This document shows, in pieces, positions 13,112 through 16,174 of a DNA stretch of 16,174 nucleotides (positions are counted from its first letter, which is position 1; every line of letters starts with the position of its first letter). The notes beneath the pieces are model-generated. The model did no database searches, was not told the origin of the DNA, and was given only the letters and a program-made list of their open reading frames with translations. Source of the DNA: DAOUAJ01 sp034433615 (GTDB lineage: Bacteria > Chloroflexota > Anaerolineae > DUEN01). Both the position numbers and the translations under genes were made by a program. Location of the stretch: assembly GCA_034433615.1 (NCBI GenBank), contig DAOUAJ010000067.1, forward strand, positions 1 to 16,174. Direction: 5' to 3'.

Positions 13112-14803
13112 TTACGGATGGGGCCGGGCGCGTACCGTCTCCTCGCCGGTGTAAGTGACCTGGCCAGGGTGCCCGCCCGGCTGCCGACGTACCCGGCGGC
13201 GCGGCACCACGGAGACGACGACCTCAGGTTCGTCACGGGCAGCAGAGTAGTAAGCGGCGAGCTCGGCTGCACGCTGAAGCGTTGCAGGTGGCAGCGGACG
13301 GCCATGGCTGTGGATGATGACGTGGGCGCCGGGAACACCGCGTGCGTGCAGCCACACATCATCCGGCGCGGCCGTGTGGAAGGTCAACTCATCGTTCTGA
13401 TGGCTGTTGCGCCCCACCAGGATCGTGAATCCATCCGGGGACACAACTTTGATCGGTCCCGGCGGTGGGGAAGAGCGCGGCGGATGTTCCCTCAGATGCC
13501 CGGCCGCGGCCAATGCTTCTCGCACCGCGGCGATCTCCGGCTGATTCCCCGCCAGCTTCAGGTCCAGGGCCAACTGCTCCAGGTAGGCCAGCTCCCGCTC
13601 GATGATTTGCAGCCGCTGCGGAATCTCTTTTGTGGCACGTTGCGCCTTGCGGTAGCGGGCGAAGTAAGCCTGTGCGTTCTCCGCTGGCGACTGTCGGGGG
13701 TCCAGCGTGATTTCGAGGGGTCGCTCCCCACCCACGTCCACGATCACCTGTTCCTGCCCCGGCTGGATCTGGTGGGCCAGCGCCAGGATCCATTCCCCCG
13801 CCTGTCGCAGCCGCCCAATCTCCTCCGGCGTGACCCACTGGCGTTGTAGCGCCGCCTGTTGTCGCTCCAGCCGTTCGCGGGCGGCCGCGATCTCGCGGGC
13901 GACGCTGGCCCGCAGCGCAGCGTAGGCGTCCGGTTGATGCCCCTGCGCCGCGTGCAGAGCAACCGCCTGGCTGATGCTTTCCACTGGAGTCGCTAACCCC
14001 AGATGGGTCAGGCGGTACGGCGCGTAGGCGACGACGATTTCTCCTTGCCGTACAATGCACGGCTCCCACGCGCCGGTGCGCTGCGGTGCCCACAGGGTAT
14101 CCAGTTCCTCCTTCAGCCGCGCTACGTCGGCCGCAGATACGTCGGCCTCCGCGTTGCCGGTGGCCCGCGCGGCCAGCTCGCGCGCGGCCTGCGGGCTGAG
14201 CCCGGCGATCGTCTGGACCAGGGCCTGCCACAAAGGGGTTGCCTGGTCTACCCGGCCAAATGCGATGCGAAGCTGGGCTGGCGTGACCTGGCCGGGAGAG
14301 AGCTTGTCCTGCGGAGGCGGCGGCTGATAAGGATGCCCAGGCAGGATGACCCGCACCCGATTGATGTTCGGCCCCACGCGCTTCAGGCTATCCAGAATCG
14401 TCCCCGTCGCGTCCACCAGGATCAGGTTGCTCAGCCGGCCCATGATCTCAGCGATCAGCAGACAGACACCGTGCTCGGGATGGCTGAACCAGAGGTGGAG
14501 AATCCGCTCATAGGATGGGTGAGTGATCGTTTCTATCTCTGCGCCGCGTGCGTACTTGCGCAGCAGGAGCAACAGGGGTGAGGGGGTCTCGACGCCACGG
14601 CGCAGCGGCTCCGCTACCAGATGAACTCGGGCGTTCTGGGGCTCAATGGAGAGCAACAGGTAGTGACGTTGATGTTGGGCATAGACTTCCAGACCCAGGC
14701 TGTGGGGGTCAATCTGGAGCACCTCCTGCACACGACCGTCGCCCAGCCTGTTTTGCAGTTCAGCAGCGATGGCGGTTGTGGTCAGCGCGTCGAAGGCAGC
14801 CAT
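13112..14803 (-). CDS. rqcH: RqcH/NFACT ribosome quality-control protein (Rqc2 homologue, FbpA-like)
   Basis: A 563-residue protein of the NFACT family. It binds 50S subunits carrying stalled peptidyl-tRNA and recruits tRNA to add C-terminal Ala tails. NFACT-N (about 1-210) shows LLLRKYARGAEI (79-90), LIAEIMGRLSNLILVD (116-131) and RVGPNINRVRVILPGHPY (142-159). A helix-hairpin-helix-like region (200-215) and a coiled-coil middle (300-430) follow, with LDPRQSPAENAQAYFARYRKA (367-387). NFACT-R (449-563) has GRNSHQND (464-471), WLHARGVPGAHVII (484-497) and PGQVTYTGEETV (546-557). The Asp-Arg pair needed for activity in Bacillus RqcH (D97-R98) is Glu99-Arg100 here (SYER). Length is close to the usual 560-600. 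The start ATG lies four bases after the deacetylase stop, so both are on one minus-strand transcript. Confidence 0.93.
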   Translation of the reverse strand: MAAFDALTTTAIAAELQNRLGDGRVQEVLQIDPHSLGLEVYAQHQRHYLLLSIEPQNARVHLVAEPLRRGVETPSPLLLLLRKYARGAEIETITHPSYERILHLWFSHPEHGVCLLIAEIMGRLSNLILVDATGTILDSLKRVGPNINRVRVILPGHPYQPPPPQDKLSPGQVTPAQLRIAFGRVDQATPLWQALVQTIAGLSPQAARELAARATGNAEADVSAADVARLKEELDTLWAPQRTGAWEPCIVRQGEIVVAYAPYRLTHLGLATPVESISQAVALHAAQGHQPDAYAALRASVAREIAAARERLERQQAALQRQWVTPEEIGRLRQAGEWILALAHQIQPGQEQVIVDVGGERPLEITLDPRQSPAENAQAYFARYRKAQRATKEIPQRLQIIERELAYLEQLALDLKLAGNQPEIAAVREALAAAGHLREHPPRSSPPPGPIKVVSPDGFTILVGRNSHQNDELTFHTAAPDDVWLHARGVPGAHVIIHSHGRPLPPATLQRAAELAAYYSAARDEPEVVVSVVPRRRVRRQPGGHPGQVTYTGEETVRARPHP

Positions 14804-14807
14804 TCAT

Positions 14808-15788
14808 TCACCACTCCATGTGCAACAGCGCGTCCAGATCAGCGGCGGTATAGCGGCCGCGTACACGAATGCGAGGTAATTCAAACAGGCGATCTGATCG
14901 TTGCTCGTTCCCCTGGTGGGTGGTCACCCCTGCCCAGAAATGGGCAGACCGGAACACGGCAATCGTCTGGTCATCGTAGCTCCCCGAGGGATAAGCCACG
15001 AAGCGGGGTGTAATGCCCAGGTAGTTCTCGATGGCTTCCTTAGAGCCGAGAGCCTGCCACACCAGGTAGTCGAGCGATTGACCGCGTAGATCAGCATGGT
15101 TACGACTGTGGGAGCCAATCTCCATGCCTGCCGTTAGCATCTCCTGAAGTTGTGGCCAGGTCATATATTCGGCGCGCCCCTCGGTGACAAAATCGGTGAT
15201 CACGAAGAAGGTGGCCCGAAATCCGTATTTCCGGAGCAAGGGGAAGGCATTGGTGTAGTTGTCGGCATATCCGTCATCGAACGTGAGCACGATGGGCTTA
15301 GGCGGCAAAGGGGTCCCTTGCGCCAGGTGGTACACCAGGTCGCGCAGCGAGATACTGGTGTACCCCTGTTCTCGCAAGTAGCGCAGATGCGATTCAAACC
15401 GCTCCGGCGACACCGACAGGTCCAGCCGATATTGATCAGCGCGGGGAGGAGGTGTCGAGATGTAGTGGTACATCAGGATGGGCACCCGGGCGACCCGAAG
15501 GATACCGTCAGGTGTAGGGGCCGGCGTCGGTGTAGGCGATGGGGACGGTGATGGCGAAGGTGTCGGTGTGGGCGATGGAGACGGTGTATATGTTGGCGAT
15601 GGGGATGGTGATGGCGCAGGTGTGATGATGGAGTAGGGTGGATGGGGATTAGCGAAAGAAACACTCGGAGAGGTGAAGGCCAACCTGGCAGAAGGGAAGC
15701 CGGCGGACATACAACTGCCTATCAGAGTTGGCAGAAACAGTGTCGCCAGCCCTATGACAAAGTAGCCCCAGCATTTTGATGAGCGCAT
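14808..15788 (-). CDS. Lipoprotein polysaccharide deacetylase with Pro/Ser/Thr linker
   Basis: A 326-residue exported enzyme that removes N-acetyl groups from a surface or cell-wall polysaccharide. The N-terminus has a hydrophobic signal (8-25) with lipobox IGSC (Cys26). A low-complexity linker at about 57-93 consists of repeated Pro-Ser and Pro-Thr pairs. The NodB-type domain begins around VPILMYHYIS (102-111). It contains TFDDGYADN (169-177; catalytic D171, metal ligand D172), the second motif SHSRNH (226-231; metal ligands H227 and H231), FVAYPSGSYDD (263-273) and a closing LPRIRV stretch. All metal ligands are present, so the enzyme should be active. TAGGGGAC before the ATG (15798-15791 region) is a close ribosome binding site. 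It lies upstream of rqcH and divergent from an RpiR-family gene. Substrate (chitin-like, GlcNAc polymer or peptidoglycan) is not decidable. Confidence 0.92.
   Translation of the reverse strand: MRSSKCWGYFVIGLATLFLPTLIGSCMSAGFPSARLAFTSPSVSFANPHPPYSIITPAPSPSPSPTYTPSPSPTPTPSPSPSPSPTPTPAPTPDGILRVARVPILMYHYISTPPPRADQYRLDLSVSPERFESHLRYLREQGYTSISLRDLVYHLAQGTPLPPKPIVLTFDDGYADNYTNAFPLLRKYGFRATFFVITDFVTEGRAEYMTWPQLQEMLTAGMEIGSHSRNHADLRGQSLDYLVWQALGSKEAIENYLGITPRFVAYPSGSYDDQTIAVFRSAHFWAGVTTHQGNEQRSDRLFELPRIRVRGRYTAADLDALLHMEW
15510..15620 (-). repeat. Imperfect tandem repeat encoding the Pro-Ser/Thr linker
   Basis: Repeated copies of motifs such as GGCGATGGGGACGGTGAT and GGTGTCGGTGTGGG (plus-strand view) encode the alternating PSPSPT/PTPT linker of the deacetylase. 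Unit lengths are multiples of six bases, so gain or loss of units would keep the frame. Confidence 0.8.
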
Positions 15789-15864
15789 ATGTCCCCTAAT
15801 TCAGAATTTCCAGGAAGACGTCCATGTTGGGCTGCAGGCTGCGGCGTTCCGACGGACGAAAATG

Positions 15865-15886
15865 CCCGAAGGCCCCTTCGGGTTTT
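15865..15886. terminator. Terminator-like hairpin between divergent genes
   Basis: CCCGAA (15865-15870) pairs with TTCGGG (15877-15882), closing GGCCCC. On the plus strand TTTTG follows directly, and on the minus strand CATTTTC follows, so it could work in both directions. In the minus direction it would lie in the leader of the deacetylase gene. The rest of the 15789-15946 stretch shows no gene, and no clear minus-strand promoter was found. Confidence 0.5.
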
Positions 15887-15946
15887 GAATCAGAGATTGC
15901 ACTGAAAGGTTAGCGCTGCCAATAGCCCATGCGGATCAAAGATCTC

Positions 15947-15975
15947 TTGACACTGAAAATCAACGAACGTATAAT
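15947..15975 (+). promoter_or_regulatory. Perfect-consensus sigma-A promoter of the RpiR-family gene
   Basis: TTGACA (15947-15952) and TATAAT (15970-15975) are both perfect and exactly 17 bases apart. Transcription should begin near 15982, leaving a leader of about 140 bases before the ATG at 16123. Confidence 0.85.
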
Positions 15976-15981
15976 GATGGC

Positions 15982-16122
15982 AACCTGTCCTACCTGCCCT
16001 GGACGACGTGCGGCCTGTCCTCGTCAGAGGGGCCAAGGGGCAGGCCAGGGTTACACATACGTTTACCCCACAGGAACCGTCGCCTCATATTCTATACGGT
16101 GTGCTTGAGGAGGCAAATTGCT
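15982..16122 (+). promoter_or_regulatory. Structured GC-rich 5' leader of the RpiR-family gene
   Basis: Several overlapping pairings are possible: CCCTGG near 15999 with CCAGGG near 16046, GGCCTG near 16014 with CAGGCC near 16042, and an inner CCTC-GTCA-GAGG near 16020. The ribosome binding site GAGGAGG (16107-16113) lies nine bases before the ATG. No known riboswitch class is recognised. It might be a regulatory RNA element or simply a long leader. Confidence 0.35.
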
Positions 16123-16174
16123 ATGTATCGAGAGCGCATTGCCCAGGCTTATGACCAGCTTTCGCCCAGCTATC
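16123..16174 (+). CDS. MurR/RpiR-family transcriptional regulator, N-terminal fragment (3' end outside window)
   Basis: Only 17 codons are visible: MYRERIAQAYDQLSPSY. The pattern of a basic helix followed by a Tyr, then LSPSY is how many RpiR-family regulators begin, at the first helix of the N-terminal HTH_6 domain. Full members have a further C-terminal SIS sugar-phosphate-binding domain and respond to metabolites such as MurNAc-6-phosphate or ribose phosphates. The very strong promoter and good GAGGAGG site support a real start. The assignment rests on few residues. The gene is divergent from the deacetylase, so regulation of amino-sugar or wall-glycan genes would be a natural guess but is unproven. 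Confidence 0.6.
   Translation, partial: MYRERIAQAYDQLSPSY

Noticed and set aside
13118..13849. Long plus-strand frame opposite rqcH
   Set aside because: Shadow of the NFACT coding sequence; no family motif.
922..14803. Idea that clpC and rqcH here form one ribosome quality-control system
   Set aside because: They are about 10 kb apart, on opposite strands, and separated by glycan genes. Both are widespread housekeeping genes, so co-location is not evidence of a dedicated system.
15510..15620. Short repeated units suggesting a CRISPR-like or satellite array
   Set aside because: Units are six-base multiples without spacers and encode a Pro-Ser/Thr linker in frame.
15894..15922. TTGGCA-17-CAATCT on the minus strand as a deacetylase promoter
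   Set aside because: The -35 is fair, but the -10 matches consensus at only two of six positions.
15974..16108. A 43-44 codon open frame in the leader before the RpiR-family gene, starting ATG-ATG and ending at the ribosome binding site
   Set aside because: Both ATGs lie within or before the predicted transcription start at about 15982, no in-frame start follows, and the composition is not protein-like. A leader peptide is not supported.

Overview
The window looks like chromosomal DNA from a GC-rich bacterium, most plausibly a Chloroflexota (Anaerolineae/Thermoflexia-like) lineage. This is inferred from the mix of ClpC, RqcH/NFACT, PPOX-fold flavoprotein and CBM9-like proteins, from a DUF433/DUF5615-type remnant of the sort common in that phylum, and from gene style (GTG starts, tight overlaps). 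It is not proven by a marker gene. No rRNA, tRNA, CRISPR array or intact mobile element was seen.

Layout. 1-393 is the 3' end of a secreted or surface CBM9-like sugar-binding protein. 497-3660 holds a PPOX-fold flavoprotein, a full-length ClpC-type AAA+ unfoldase and a small membrane protein. 3639-3932 is a 294-bp MITE-like element with perfect 17-bp terminal inverted repeats. It encloses a scrap of a DDE transposase, and its left end supplies the last codons of the small membrane protein. 4113-7152 is a + strand operon (lipoprotein, then two GT2 glycosyltransferases) behind a promoter that appears to start transcription at the ATG. 7149-7619 on the - strand is a low-molecular-weight protein tyrosine phosphatase that abuts the operon tail to tail. 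7894-11517 is a second glycosyltransferase operon (GT4, GT4, GT9) with a strong promoter and a hairpin leader. 11542-11974 holds the wreck of a DUF433/DUF5615 toxin-antitoxin-like pair. 11986-13042 holds a SAM methyltransferase and a small charged protein. 13112-15788 on the - strand is a two-gene unit, a lipoprotein polysaccharide deacetylase followed by RqcH. 15947-16174 holds a perfect-consensus sigma-A promoter, a long GC-rich leader and the first codons of an RpiR-family regulator.

How it fits together. The middle of the window (about 4.1-12.8 kb) reads as a surface-glycan locus: five glycosyltransferases of three families, a methyltransferase, a lipoprotein and a Wzb-like phosphatase. 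No flippase, polymerase or priming transferase is visible, so the locus is incomplete here or depends on genes elsewhere. The deacetylase could also act on an extracellular glycan. ClpC and RqcH are protein quality-control genes at opposite ends and are probably independent of the glycan genes.

I do not see a clear-cut new multi-gene defence or metabolic system. The least conventional features are non-coding or degenerate: the MITE that has become part of a coding sequence, the apparently leaderless promoter, the hairpin leaders, and the collapsed toxin-antitoxin locus inside the glycan cluster.
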